From Clostridiales bacterium (GTDB lineage: Bacteria; Bacillota; Clostridia; Christensenellales; Borkfalkiaceae), in NCBI GenBank assembly GCA_015071005.1, contig SVIG01000003.1, positions 124,001 to 188,000 on the forward strand: 64,000 nucleotides of DNA, read 5' to 3'. The notes under the pieces are model-generated. The model did not search any database. It was not told the DNA's origin and saw nothing but the letters and a program-made list of their open reading frames with translations. Of this stretch, positions 24,909-33,168 are shown one piece after another. The first letter of the stretch is position 1. Every line of letters begins with the position of its first letter. A program made the position numbers and the translations under genes.

Positions 24909-25882
24909 TATTTTACCTCCCCGAATACGTCTTTGGGTTCAGCATCCGCTTCCGTATAAGACGTAAGCGGCGTTTTGCCGTCCGCGGTTTCGCCTGCTTG
25001 ATATTCACCGTACAACCCGTCGATATCCTTGATATACTTTCTATTGAGCAAGTGTAAAGGAATGTTTTGCGGGCACACTCTCGAACATTCGCCGCAATCG
25101 GTACAACGACCCGCTACGTGGAATGCACGAATGATGTGGAAAAGCTGTTCTTCGAACTTATCGTCGTTCGCTTTTGCCGCTACGCCCGAATTCGGGTTAT
25201 CGAATACGCATTTTACGCACGAGCATGCAGGGCATACGTTGCGGCATGCGTTGCAACGAATACACTTGCTTAATTGCGAGCGCCAGAACGCAAAGCGTTC
25301 GTCTTCCGTCATCGCTTCGAGGGCTTCCACTTCCGCAAAACGGTTTACGTCGCGTGCGGGACGTTCGTGAAGAATAATTTCCTCGTCCTTTACTTGATGA
25401 GTCTTTTCGCAAGTAGCGCACTTCGTCAAAACCACGTCGGGTTTGTAGAAGGTCTTTTCGCCATAAGGCGAGAAAGCTTTCACTTCCTTATCCACTACTT
25501 CGACGCCCATCACAAATTCCGCGCCTTGCGCTTTCATCTTTTCGATATCAAGCTTTGCCATACATTCTACCGCGATTACGTACACGTTTTCACGGTTAAT
25601 GCGGTGTTCTTTTACAAGTTGATTAAAGCTATACGTATCGCAGGGTTTCAAAAATACCGCCGTCTTGCCTTCCTTTTTGCAAATATTGATGAGATATTTG
25701 GAAAGGTTTGCGCCGCAGAAATAATCGTAAACGAATTCGTCGAGTTCTTCGACCGTTTCAAATACTGCGGGGGAAGGGTCATAACAAAAATCCCCTTTCT
25801 TCCAGCCAACCACGCGCGCTACTTCACCGTTTGCGAGAAGCTCTTTCGCGCGTTCGAGCATTTTCAATTCAACGTCTTTCAT
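24908..25882 (-). CDS. FlxC-like iron-sulfur protein (FrhB/FdhB-related)
   Basis: The protein has 324 residues from the ATG at 25882, nine bases after AGGAGG; the GTG at 25891 abuts that site and is rejected. The N-terminal half has conserved Cys residues (FCYDPSP, VFLKPCDTYSF, KCATCE). The C-terminal half has ferredoxin clusters CIRCNACRNVCPACSC and CTDCGECSRVCP. This resembles the F420-hydrogenase/formate-dehydrogenase beta family seen as FlxC in Flx-Hdr operons. It follows the MvhD-like gene with a one-base gap. The role is electron relay within the complex. The exact assignment within Flx is tentative. Confidence 0.76.
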   Translation of the reverse strand: MKDVELKMLERAKELLANGEVARVVGWKKGDFCYDPSPAVFETVEELDEFVYDYFCGANLSKYLINICKKEGKTAVFLKPCDTYSFNQLVKEHRINRENVYVIAVECMAKLDIEKMKAQGAEFVMGVEVVDKEVKAFSPYGEKTFYKPDVVLTKCATCEKTHQVKDEEIILHERPARDVNRFAEVEALEAMTEDERFAFWRSQLSKCIRCNACRNVCPACSCVKCVFDNPNSGVAAKANDDKFEEQLFHIIRAFHVAGRCTDCGECSRVCPQNIPLHLLNRKYIKDIDGLYGEYQAGETADGKTPLTSYTEADAEPKDVFGEVK

Positions 25883-25883
25883 C

Positions 25884-26339
25884 TTATTCACCCTCCTTTA
25901 CACGAAGGTCGGTGAGGCGTTTGTTTTCGCCAAGTTCCGTAACAGTTTTTACAAAATCATTCATAACCGCAGCGAACTTCGCACCTTCCGCCGCGGAAAC
26001 CCATTCCACGCGCGTGCGGTCCTTTTCAATACCCATATAGTTGAGCATGCTGAAAAGCAACGCCATTCTTCTTCTCGTATAGTAGTTACCCGTTACGTAG
26101 TGGCAATCCCCAGGGTGACAACCGCAAAGGATAACGCCGTCCGCGCCCTGTTGGAACGCTTTTAATACAAACGTAGGATTTACGCGGCAAGAACAAGGCA
26201 CACGGATAATCTTAACGTTAGCGGGATAGGTCAAACGGCTCGAGCCTGCAAGGTCCGCGCCTGCATACGAACACCAGTTGCAGCAAAAAGCTACGATATT
26301 GGGCACGTATTCTTTCTTTTCAGTCGTTACATCTTGCAT
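25884..26339 (-). CDS. mvhD: MvhD/FlxD-like [2Fe-2S] adaptor protein
   Basis: This 151-residue protein is a full MvhD-type adaptor with the cysteine set FCCNWCSYAGAD, RVPCSCR and CGCHPGDCHY, which binds a [2Fe-2S] cluster. MvhD is the linker that brings electrons from a hydrogenase, formate dehydrogenase or NADH module into HdrA. It is therefore a marker of HdrA-centred electron bifurcation. Its ATG overlaps the end of hdrA by 13 bases, and the FlxC-like gene follows after one base. Because the gene lies between Hdr and Flx genes, NADH (through FlxA) is the predicted donor here. Confidence 0.9.
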   Translation of the reverse strand: MQDVTTEKKEYVPNIVAFCCNWCSYAGADLAGSSRLTYPANVKIIRVPCSCRVNPTFVLKAFQQGADGVILCGCHPGDCHYVTGNYYTRRRMALLFSMLNYMGIEKDRTRVEWVSAAEGAKFAAVMNDFVKTVTELGENKRLTDLRVKEGE

Positions 26340-28318
26340 ATTGCTTCTACCTCCGACATAATTTGTTTGGAACTAAATCCCTTCAAGTCCATAGCTCCCG
26401 AAGGACAGGTTACCGTACAAGCGCCGCAGCCTTGGCAAACCGCAGGGTTCACGTTCGCTACGCGACGGATTTCCGTCTTACCGCCACCGATACGGAATTC
26501 TTTATCCACGTACGTAATCGCGCCGTATGCGCAAACGTTCGCACATTGGCTACAACCGTTACACATCGTTTCGTCGGGCATTGCTACGCAAGGATTCGTC
26601 TTTAACTTGTCTTTTACAAGCAAACCGATAACCTTCGCCGCACAAGCCGATGCTTGGGAAACAGTCTCGGGAATATCTTTAGGACCTTGGCATACGCCTG
26701 CGAGATAGACGCCTGCCGTAGGGCTTTCTACGGGACGAAGCTTCGCGTGCGATTCCGTAAGGAAGTTGTTGGTGTCGATACTCGTCGTCAAAAGGGTCGC
26801 AATCTTTCTAACTGCAGGCTCCGGTTCGATCGCCGCAGCAAGGACAACAAGGTCGGATTCGATCGTGATTTGCTCGTTATCGATCAAGTTCGAGCCCTGC
26901 ACCATCAGCTTGCCATTTTCATTATACACCTTGCCGACCATACCCTTGATATAATCTACGCCGTATTGCTCTACCGCGCGGCGGAAGAATTCGTCGTAGT
27001 TCTTACCAGGCGTACGCACGTCAATATAGAATACGTGCACTTCGGTGTCGGGATATTTTTCACGGATAAGCATTGCATGCTTTGCCGTATACATACAACA
27101 AATCTTGGAGCAGTAAGGTTTACCGCAACCGCTCGTATCACGCGAGCCTACGCATTGAATAAAGGTGATTACCTTCGGGTGCTCGCCGTCGGAAGGACGA
27201 AGCAAAACACCGTTCGTAGGACCTGCCGCGTTCATGAGTCTTTCAAGCTCAAGCGACGTGATGACGTCTTTATTATCGCTATAACCGTATTCGTTGAAGT
27301 TATCAAGCTCAATCGGCTTAAAACCCGTTGCTACGACGATCGCACCGTACTGACGTTCAATAAACGTATCCTTTTGTTCGTAGTCAATTGCGCCTACTCC
27401 GCAGAATTTTTGGCAAATACCGCATTTGCCCGTTTTAAGCTTAATACATTGCGTCGGATCGATTACCGCTACGTTGGGAATCGCTTGCGCGAAAGGAATG
27501 TAGATTGCAGGACGGGTGTTGAGTCCCATATTGAACTCGTTCAAGCCCTTCTTAGAAGGACATTTTTCCATACAAATCTTACAGCCCGTACACTTCGTTT
27601 CGTCAACGTATCTTGCCTTACGGCGAATTTTCACGCTGAAATTACCGACAAAACCTTTCACTTCTTCAATTTCCGAATAGGAAAGAATATCGATATTTTC
27701 GTGCTGAGCGCAGTCCACCATCTTCGGCGTTAAAATACAAGCCGAGCAGTCAAGCGTGGGGAAGGTCTTGTCGATTTGCGCCATTCTACCGCCGATCGTC
27801 GCGTTCTTTTCCACGATATCTACTTCAAAGCCTGCTTCCGCAATATCAAGAGCCGCTTGGATACCTGCGATACCGCCGCCGATTACGAGCGCGCGTTTTA
27901 CAACGGGGCTTTCCCCTGCTTGCAAAGGCGCGTTCAATTTTACTTTCGCAATCGCCGTACGAACGAGAATCACCGCTTTTTCGGTGGCTTCGTCCATATC
28001 TTTATGTATCCAAGAACAATGTTCACGGATATTTGCGACTTCTACCATATACGGGTTCAAGCCAGCTTCTTCCGCCGCTTTACGGAAGGTGGCTTCGTGC
28101 ATTCTAGGCGAGCATGCACCAATAACAACGCCCGTAAGGTTGTGTTCTTTGATCGCCTTTTTAACAAGCTGCTGACCGTTTTCCGAACACATATACTGAT
28201 AATTTGCGGAGAATACGACGCCCGGTTCGCTCTTGATAACTTCCGCTACCTTTTCTACGTCGACCGTTGCCGCAATATTGCTGCCGCACCAACAAATAAA
28301 TACACCTATTCTTTGCAT
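26327..28318 (-). CDS. hdrA: HdrA-type bifurcating flavin/iron-sulfur subunit
   Basis: The protein has 663 residues from the ATG at 28318; an upstream TTG extension is not needed. It has an N-terminal domain with CWCGSN and GACSPRMHEATFR, and an FAD-binding Rossmann motif (VIGGGIAGIQAALDIAEAG). The HdrA cysteine signature is TLDCSACILTP. A ferredoxin insert carries CTGCKICMEKCP, and two C-terminal [4Fe-4S] motifs read CNGCSQCANVC and CQGCGACTVTCP. HdrA holds the FAD thought to split electron pairs, sending one to ferredoxin and one to HdrBC. Length and domain order match full-size HdrA. It is followed by mvhD and preceded by hdrC, the standard HdrABC-MvhD grouping. Confidence 0.93.
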   Translation of the reverse strand: MQRIGVFICWCGSNIAATVDVEKVAEVIKSEPGVVFSANYQYMCSENGQQLVKKAIKEHNLTGVVIGACSPRMHEATFRKAAEEAGLNPYMVEVANIREHCSWIHKDMDEATEKAVILVRTAIAKVKLNAPLQAGESPVVKRALVIGGGIAGIQAALDIAEAGFEVDIVEKNATIGGRMAQIDKTFPTLDCSACILTPKMVDCAQHENIDILSYSEIEEVKGFVGNFSVKIRRKARYVDETKCTGCKICMEKCPSKKGLNEFNMGLNTRPAIYIPFAQAIPNVAVIDPTQCIKLKTGKCGICQKFCGVGAIDYEQKDTFIERQYGAIVVATGFKPIELDNFNEYGYSDNKDVITSLELERLMNAAGPTNGVLLRPSDGEHPKVITFIQCVGSRDTSGCGKPYCSKICCMYTAKHAMLIREKYPDTEVHVFYIDVRTPGKNYDEFFRRAVEQYGVDYIKGMVGKVYNENGKLMVQGSNLIDNEQITIESDLVVLAAAIEPEPAVRKIATLLTTSIDTNNFLTESHAKLRPVESPTAGVYLAGVCQGPKDIPETVSQASACAAKVIGLLVKDKLKTNPCVAMPDETMCNGCSQCANVCAYGAITYVDKEFRIGGGKTEIRRVANVNPAVCQGCGACTVTCPSGAMDLKGFSSKQIMSEVEAICKM

Positions 28319-28372
28319 TTTATTCACTCTCTTTCTTTGGATTTTTTTCAAACCGAATATGCATTCGGGGAG

Positions 28373-28759
28373 TTACTTGTTATACTTTCTATACGCCGTG
28401 ACCAAAAGCTGCTGGGGAATTTGCTCATCGATGATCGGGGGAATTTCTTCCGCTTTAATCCCGTTCGCGCCCTGCGCTCTTACCACCGCGTCACGCACCG
28501 CTTCTACGACGTTCGCGGGAGCTACGCCACGCGGACAACGCTCTACGCACGCCATACACGATAAGCAGTTCCAAATCGCTTTGCTTTCGAGCAGCTCGTC
28601 TACCTTGCCCTTATTGAGCATTGAAACGAACTGATGGGGTTTGATATCCATATCCTTAAACGCAGGACAGCGCCCCGAGCATTTGCCGCATTTCATACAC
28701 TTGCTTACGTCCGTACCGCTTAACCGCAATAAATATTCTTTGAGTTCCGTTTTCGTCAT
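28373..28759 (-). CDS. hdrC: HdrC-type iron-sulfur subunit
   Basis: The protein has 128 residues from the ATG at 28759, preceded by a G-rich site two bases after the hdrB stop. The longer frame overlaps hdrB. Two [4Fe-4S] motifs are present, CMKCGKCSGRCP and CLSCMACVERCP, with the family's charged C-terminal helix. HdrC passes electrons from HdrA to the non-cubane clusters of HdrB. The adjacent order hdrB-hdrC-hdrA supports an intact HdrABC. There is no membrane segment, so this is the soluble Hdr type rather than HdrDE. Confidence 0.93.
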   Translation of the reverse strand: MTKTELKEYLLRLSGTDVSKCMKCGKCSGRCPAFKDMDIKPHQFVSMLNKGKVDELLESKAIWNCLSCMACVERCPRGVAPANVVEAVRDAVVRAQGANGIKAEEIPPIIDEQIPQQLLVTAYRKYNK

Positions 28760-28761
28760 AC

Positions 28762-29535
28762 TTATACCCCCAATGCTTCCGCGAGCAGCTCGGTAAAGTA
28801 TTTCACGGGAAGAATATCGCCGCCGTTTACCTGCAAATTGTACAAGCAAAGCGGACAAGCGGTAATTACTTCTTCCGCGCCCTTTTCTTTAGCGCTCATA
28901 AGTACTTTTTGCGATTTCTGCTTGGGAAGTTCGCTATTTTTCAAGGATACGTACGCGCCGCAGCACTCGTTACGGAAAGGATATACGACGGGCGTACCGC
29001 CGATTGCCTTAATAAAGTCTTCGATGATCGTCGGGTTTTCGGGGTTGTCAAACGCCATTACGCCGCTCGGACGAAGGAGCAAACAACCGTAATACGCGCC
29101 GATCTTTCTATTCAAAGGCTTTACGACCGCTTTCTTGATATTCTCAAAGCCGACGATATTTTTAAGCATTTCAAGGTAATGGATGACTTCCGTTTCCCCT
29201 TTATACGGTTCGTCGAGTTTAAGATAGTTATTCGCGCGGAAACAAATATCTCCGTCCGCTTTCATATCTTCGTTGGTACGCTTGATAACGTTATGACACG
29301 CCGAACAAAGGGTGAGCAGCTTTCCGCCGTTCTTCTTTGCCGCGTCCAAAGCGCGTACCGCAGAGAGCTTGGGAGCGATCTCGTCCGTAGCCATCGGATA
29401 GACCGCGCCGCAACACTGCCAATTTTCAATTTCCTCCATTTCTACGCCCAAAGCTTCCGCACAGCGACGCGCCGTCACGTCTAACTCCTTTGCTTTGGTT
29501 CTGAGCGTACAACCGGGATAATAACTGATTTTCAT
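28762..29535 (-). CDS. hdrB: HdrB-type subunit with two CCG domains
   Basis: This 257-residue protein has two complete CCG cysteine motifs. The first uses YPGCTL, WQCCGA and CSAC; the second uses YYGC, NECCGAY and CPLC. In methanogens these bind two non-cubane [4Fe-4S] clusters that reduce the CoM-S-S-CoB heterodisulfide. This bacterium is not expected to make those cofactors. The acceptor could be another disulfide, or HdrB could hand electrons directly to FrdB. Since both clusters appear intact, HdrB is probably catalytic or redox-active. The gene follows fumarase by 21 bases within the operon. Confidence 0.92.
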   Translation of the reverse strand: MKISYYPGCTLRTKAKELDVTARRCAEALGVEMEEIENWQCCGAVYPMATDEIAPKLSAVRALDAAKKNGGKLLTLCSACHNVIKRTNEDMKADGDICFRANNYLKLDEPYKGETEVIHYLEMLKNIVGFENIKKAVVKPLNRKIGAYYGCLLLRPSGVMAFDNPENPTIIEDFIKAIGGTPVVYPFRNECCGAYVSLKNSELPKQKSQKVLMSAKEKGAEEVITACPLCLYNLQVNGGDILPVKYFTELLAEALGV

Positions 29536-29556
29536 AATACGCTACCTATTTATCTC

Positions 29557-30933
29557 TTATTTTTGCGGATACGCCATTTCTTCAGGACGGAATACTTCGT
29601 CGAATTTTTCCGCTGTCAAGAACCCAAGCGCAACGCACGCTTCTTTCAAGGAAATGTTTTCTTTATACGCCTTCTTCGCCGTCTTCGCCGCGTTTTCGTA
29701 GCCGATATACGGATTGAGCGCGGTCACGAGCATGAGCGAATTGTAAAGATTGTGATGCATCTTTTCCTTGTTCGCCTTGATACCCGTCACGCAGTTGCTT
29801 TCAAAGGACGTGATACCGTCCGCAAGCAATCTAACCGATTGCAGGAAGTTGTAAATGATTACAGGCATAAATACGTTGAGTTCGAAATTGCCTTGCGAAG
29901 CGCCAACCCCTACCGCAACGTCGTTCGCCATAACTTGTACGGCAACCATCGTCATCGATTCGCATTGCGTAGGATTTACTTTTCCTGGCATAATCGAAGA
30001 ACCGGGTTCGTTTTCAGGAATAAAGATTTCGCCAAGCCCGTCGCGAGGACCGCTTGCAAGCCAACGAACGTCGTTTGCAATTTTCATCAAGTTGCAAGCG
30101 AGTGCTTTCAATGCGCCGTGTGCAAATACGAGTTCGTCTTTCGACGTCAACGCGTGGTACTTATTCGCCGCCGTCACGAACGACTTACCCGTCAAAGCGG
30201 ATACTTGCGCCGCAACCTCTTCCGCAAAACCTTTCGGTGCGTTCAAGCCCGTACCTACCGCCGTGCCGCCGAGCGCAAGCTCTTTCAAGCCGGGAAGCGC
30301 AAGTTCAAGCTGTGCTTTCGCTTTTTCGACCATATTCGTCCAGCCGCTAATTTCTTGCGAGAACGCGATGGGAACTGCGTCCTGCAAATGCGTTCTACCG
30401 CTCTTGACAATCCCTTCGTTTTCCGCTTCCAAACGCTTGAGCGTTGCGATAAGCTTATCCATTGCAGGGAAGAGCTTATCTTCGATGGCAACGACTGCCG
30501 CGATGTGCATAGCCGTCGGGAAGGTGTCGTTCGAGCTTTGACTCTTATTGATATCGTCATTCGGGTGCAAAAGCTTTTGACCTGCGATTTCGTTGCCGCG
30601 ATTGGCGATAACTTCGTTCGCGTTCATATTCGATTGCGTACCGCTACCTGTTTGCCATACAACGAGCGGGAAATGTCCGTTCAAGTCGCCCGAAATTACT
30701 TCGTCGCAAGCCGCGCAAATTGCATTTTTCTTTTCATCGGAAAGCTTGCCGAGCTTATTGTTTGCAAGCGCCGCCGCTTTCTTCAAGATACCGAACGCTT
30801 TCGTGATTTCGCGAGGCATAATTTCGTCGCCAATGCGGAAATTTTGATAACTTCTCTGCGTTTGTGCAGCCCAGTATCTATCCGCAGGGACTTGCATTTC
30901 GCCCATCGTGTCTTTTTCAATACGGTATTCCAT
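29557..30933 (-). CDS. fumC: Fumarate hydratase, class II
   Basis: This 458-residue protein has the aspartase/fumarase superfamily signature [13 protein letters not shown]. It also has [25 protein letters not shown] and [17 protein letters not shown], all typical of class II fumarase rather than aspartase. It converts malate and fumarate reversibly without an Fe-S cluster. It lies 17 bases after the malate/lactate dehydrogenase gene and 21 bases before hdrB. That order places it in a reductive route from oxaloacetate to succinate. The start ATG has a weak GGCGGTGA site. Aspartate ammonia-lyase is the main alternative and is less likely. Confidence 0.93.
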   Translation of the reverse strand: MEYRIEKDTMGEMQVPADRYWAAQTQRSYQNFRIGDEIMPREITKAFGILKKAAALANNKLGKLSDEKKNAICAACDEVISGDLNGHFPLVVWQTGSGTQSNMNANEVIANRGNEIAGQKLLHPNDDINKSQSSNDTFPTAMHIAAVVAIEDKLFPAMDKLIATLKRLEAENEGIVKSGRTHLQDAVPIAFSQEISGWTNMVEKAKAQLELALPGLKELALGGTAVGTGLNAPKGFAEEVAAQVSALTGKSFVTAANKYHALTSKDELVFAHGALKALACNLMKIANDVRWLASGPRDGLGEIFIPENEPGSSIMPGKVNPTQCESMTMVAVQVMANDVAVGVGASQGNFELNVFMPVIIYNFLQSVRLLADGITSFESNCVTGIKANKEKMHHNLYNSLMLVTALNPYIGYENAAKTAKKAYKENISLKEACVALGFLTAEKFDEVFRPEEMAYPQK

Positions 30934-30950
30934 ATTTTATCACCGCCTAC

Positions 30951-31901
30951 TTAAATTTCAATTTGCGCGATAACGCCTTTAAGCACTTCCGCGCTGTGTT
31001 TCATCTTTTCTACTTCTTCATCGGAAAGCTTCGGCGTAAGCGTCGTCACAATTCCTTCGCTGCTGATTGCACAAAGCGTGGAAAGCGCAACATCGGAAAT
31101 GCCGTATTCGCCGTCCAAAACCGTCGATACGGGAAGAATGCTGTACGCGCTCGAATAGATGCAGTTGATAATCTTCGTTACGCAAGCCGCGATACCGTAG
31201 AAGGTCGCACCCTTGCCAGCGATGATTTGACCGCCCGATTTCTTCACGTATTCTTCCACTTCTTCGTGCGTGTAAGGCGCTACTTTCAAAACGCTCTTAT
31301 CCGTCAACGTATTTTCGTATTCTTTCAGGGGTATACCCGAAATATCTGCCGTCGACCATGCAACAAAGGAAGAATCGCCGTGTTCGCCAAGCACGTATGC
31401 GTGTACTTGCTGCTGATTTACCGAGTAAAGCTCGGAAAGACGAGTTCTCAAACGAATACTGTCAAGCGTCGTACCAGTACCGATTACACGGTTTCTAGGC
31501 ACGCCCGTGATCTTGCAAAAGACGTAGGTGAGAACGTCTACGGGATTTGCAACGAACAAATAAAGCGCGTCGGGTGCGTACTTAACGATTTGCGGAGCGA
31601 TGCTCTTCAAAATGTTTACGTTCGTTTGCGTAAGGTCGATACGGGATTGACCGGGCTTTCTACCCACGCCAGACGTAACGACTACGATATCCGAGCCAAC
31701 TGCATCTTCATACGTACCGAAGTAGATCTTCGCGGGGGAAAGATAAGGCGTTGCTTGTAAAATATCCAATGCTTCCCCTTTTGCTTTTGCTTCGTTTACG
31801 TCGATCAAAACGATTTCCGCAACCGAACCGGTCGCTACCAACGTGTAAGCAACGGTAGCGCCTACCGAACCTGCACCGATAATAGTAACTTTGTTGTTCA
31901 T
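30951..31901 (-). CDS. LDH/MDH-superfamily dehydrogenase, probably malate dehydrogenase
   Basis: The protein has 316 residues from the ATG at 31901, which follows GGAG. It has an NAD-binding GAGSVGATVAYTL motif, GTGTTLDSIRLR and the catalytic GEHGDSS histidine. The overall sequence belongs to the L-lactate dehydrogenase clade. The specificity position, Gln102 in true LDHs, is Arg81 here (SGVGRKPGQSR), as in malate dehydrogenases. Q102R is the classical change that converts LDH to MDH. With fumarase and fumarate reductase in the same operon, oxaloacetate-to-malate reduction with NADH is the better prediction. It is first in the operon. Lactate dehydrogenase activity cannot be excluded. Confidence 0.85.
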   Translation of the reverse strand: MNNKVTIIGAGSVGATVAYTLVATGSVAEIVLIDVNEAKAKGEALDILQATPYLSPAKIYFGTYEDAVGSDIVVVTSGVGRKPGQSRIDLTQTNVNILKSIAPQIVKYAPDALYLFVANPVDVLTYVFCKITGVPRNRVIGTGTTLDSIRLRTRLSELYSVNQQQVHAYVLGEHGDSSFVAWSTADISGIPLKEYENTLTDKSVLKVAPYTHEEVEEYVKKSGGQIIAGKGATFYGIAACVTKIINCIYSSAYSILPVSTVLDGEYGISDVALSTLCAISSEGIVTTLTPKLSDEEVEKMKHSAEVLKGVIAQIEI

Positions 31902-31972
31902 AGTGTAATATCTCCGTATAATATATTTTTCTCGTCTGCTTCTGCGCCCAATGCGCCTAATCATACGATTCT

Positions 31973-32001
31973 ATTATAGCACATTTTTATCCCGCATACA
32001 A
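31973..32001 (-). promoter_or_regulatory. Promoter of the malate-fumarate-Hdr-Flx-Frd operon
   Basis: TTGTAT (31996-32001), N17, TATAAT (31973-31978) on the minus strand, with a leader of about 65 bases. No further strong promoter or terminator was seen down to 19265, so the ten-gene-plus region may be one transcript of about 12.7 kb. Confidence 0.8.
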
Positions 32002-32080
32002 ACGCTTACACCGCTTATATCAAAATTTCAAATCGCTAAATCGATAAATTTTTATCTTTTGAACGTTTTTTATAAAAAAA

Positions 32081-32105
32081 ACGGCTTCGCTTTTTACGAA
32101 ACCGT
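32081..32105 (-). terminator. Terminator after the five-TM protein gene
   Basis: On the minus strand ACGGTTTCG and CGAAGCCGT form a stem followed by TTTTTTTT. Confidence 0.88.
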
Positions 32106-32119
32106 CAAAATTCACCATT

Positions 32120-32602
32120 TTATTTTTCTTCACGCCAAGTTTTGAAAAGTAGGATTGCACCTTGCATAATTGCTAAAATTCCCACCAGCACGAGTATTAC
32201 CCCCACCGCGCCCCGTCGATGAAAGAGCAGCAATAGCCCCATAAAGATATACAAGCTCGGCGTTGCGTAATCGCAAAGCAAATCTTGCCACGAGCGAATC
32301 ACGCATTTACAATGAATCTTCTCGTAGAGTAGGAGTATGCCGAGTATCAATAGCAACGCCGCCACAATGTACAGCACCGCTTCCATTACGGTCCAGCCGC
32401 AAACGATGATAAAAATCCCAACGACACTTTTCACGACGGCAGGCGGAATTAGTCTTCCCCAAAAATCCATAAGCCCAAGCGCGATTAAACACGCACCGAT
32501 TACGGTCATTAGAACGCCTATAAAATTCCCTTTAAGGATAATGAGCATTATCCCTATCCCCATCGTAAGAATCGCAGAAAGGATTTTTTCCGATTTTTTC
32601 AT
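32120..32602 (-). CDS. Multi-TM membrane protein (DUF308/HdeD-like)
   Basis: This 160-residue, very hydrophobic protein has five or six predicted helices. Repeated Gly-Ile-Leu patterns such as GIMLIILKGNFIGVLMTVIGA recall the HdeD/DUF308 family of small membrane proteins. No catalytic residues stand out. It begins with ATG after AAGGAG, 18 bases downstream of the small Cys-rich protein gene, and ends before a good terminator, so the two form a small operon. Members of this family are often of unknown function, and the DUF308 link here is by general resemblance only. Confidence 0.7.
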   Translation of the reverse strand: MKKSEKILSAILTMGIGIMLIILKGNFIGVLMTVIGACLIALGLMDFWGRLIPPAVVKSVVGIFIIVCGWTVMEAVLYIVAALLLILGILLLYEKIHCKCVIRSWQDLLCDYATPSLYIFMGLLLLFHRRGAVGVILVLVGILAIMQGAILLFKTWREEK

Positions 32603-32620
32603 GCATACTCCTTGCGCGTT

Positions 32621-32815
32621 TTAACTCCAACGACGAACGGTCGCAATACGGATAAAACCGCCCTTAAAGCGATGCGCCGCGCGAGCGCAAGGATATTCTT
32701 CTTCCTTGCGGCATTGCGAGCAAAACTCATACGTTCCGCACTTATCGTCGCCTGCTTTTACACTATCATACCATTTTTCATCGTCGAATCTTTGTTGTTG
32801 CGTCTTATAATCCAT
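32621..32815 (-). CDS. Small Cys-rich, probably zinc-binding protein
   Basis: The protein has 64 residues from the ATG at 32815 (AAAGGAG upstream); the longer frame begins before the -10 box. Cysteines in KCGTYEFCSQCRKEEEYPC resemble a small zinc knuckle or ribbon. The rest is charged and helical (MDYKTQQQRFDDEKWYDSV). Proteins with this look recur in clostridial genomes without assigned function. It is first in an operon with the multi-TM protein. The -10 box TATAAT lies at 32831-32836 with a weak -35 region. Confidence 0.72.
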   Translation of the reverse strand: MDYKTQQQRFDDEKWYDSVKAGDDKCGTYEFCSQCRKEEEYPCARAAHRFKGGFIRIATVRRWS

Positions 32816-32955
32816 AATCCGTCTCCTTTTATTATATGCACTCACTCGTTTTTTCACCACGAAATTTCCATATTATTATAATAAAAAGAAAAAAATATTT
32901 CAACGTTTTTTCGACCTTTTTCGCAACTTTTTTCCACTTTTTTGAAGAAAAAGTA

Positions 32956-33107
32956 AACCGCGGTTTTTCGCCGCGGTTGAAAGCATTTTTAATCGTTAGC
33001 TACGCGACTTTGCAACCGACGTTGCAAAGCGCCGTAACCCCTTTTTCCTTCGTTCTCATTGCAGCCTTTTCCGACCGACAACGCATAAAATCCGTTCTAC
33101 GCGGATA
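32956..33107 (-). ncRNA. Candidate small structured RNA (possible 19-28-residue ORF inside)
   Basis: A TATAAT box at 33114-33119 faces the minus strand. About 150 bases downstream lies an intrinsic terminator (AACCGCGG/CCGCGGTT then TTTTT, 32956-32978). Between them are an ATCCG/CGGAT hairpin at 33090-33106 and a nine-bp stem CTTTGCAAC-GTCG-GTTGCAAAG at 33008-33029. A small ORF MRTKEKGVTALCNVGCKVA (33000-33059) has a weak AAAGG site but overlaps the palindrome. This unit accounts for most of the 350-base gap. It is either an sRNA, a small peptide gene or a dispersed palindromic repeat. Confidence 0.5.
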
Positions 33108-33122
33108 TATACTATTATATGC

Positions 33123-33160
33123 AAAACCCCGAAAAACAGTCCACGTTTTTCGGGGTTTTT
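33123..33160 (-). terminator. Terminator of the 1-phosphofructokinase-like gene
   Basis: AAAACCCCGAAAAAC and GTTTTTCGGGGTTTT flank a six-base loop. The sRNA candidate's promoter starts inside this element. Confidence 0.9.
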
Positions 33161-33168
33161 AGACTTTA

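Noticed and set aside
29563-30954. 463-residue plus-strand frame
   Set aside because: Antisense to fumC, which has clear catalytic motifs.
30951-31901. Plain L-lactate dehydrogenase
   Set aside because: Arg at the specificity position and the fumarate-branch operon favour malate dehydrogenase; kept only as an alternative.
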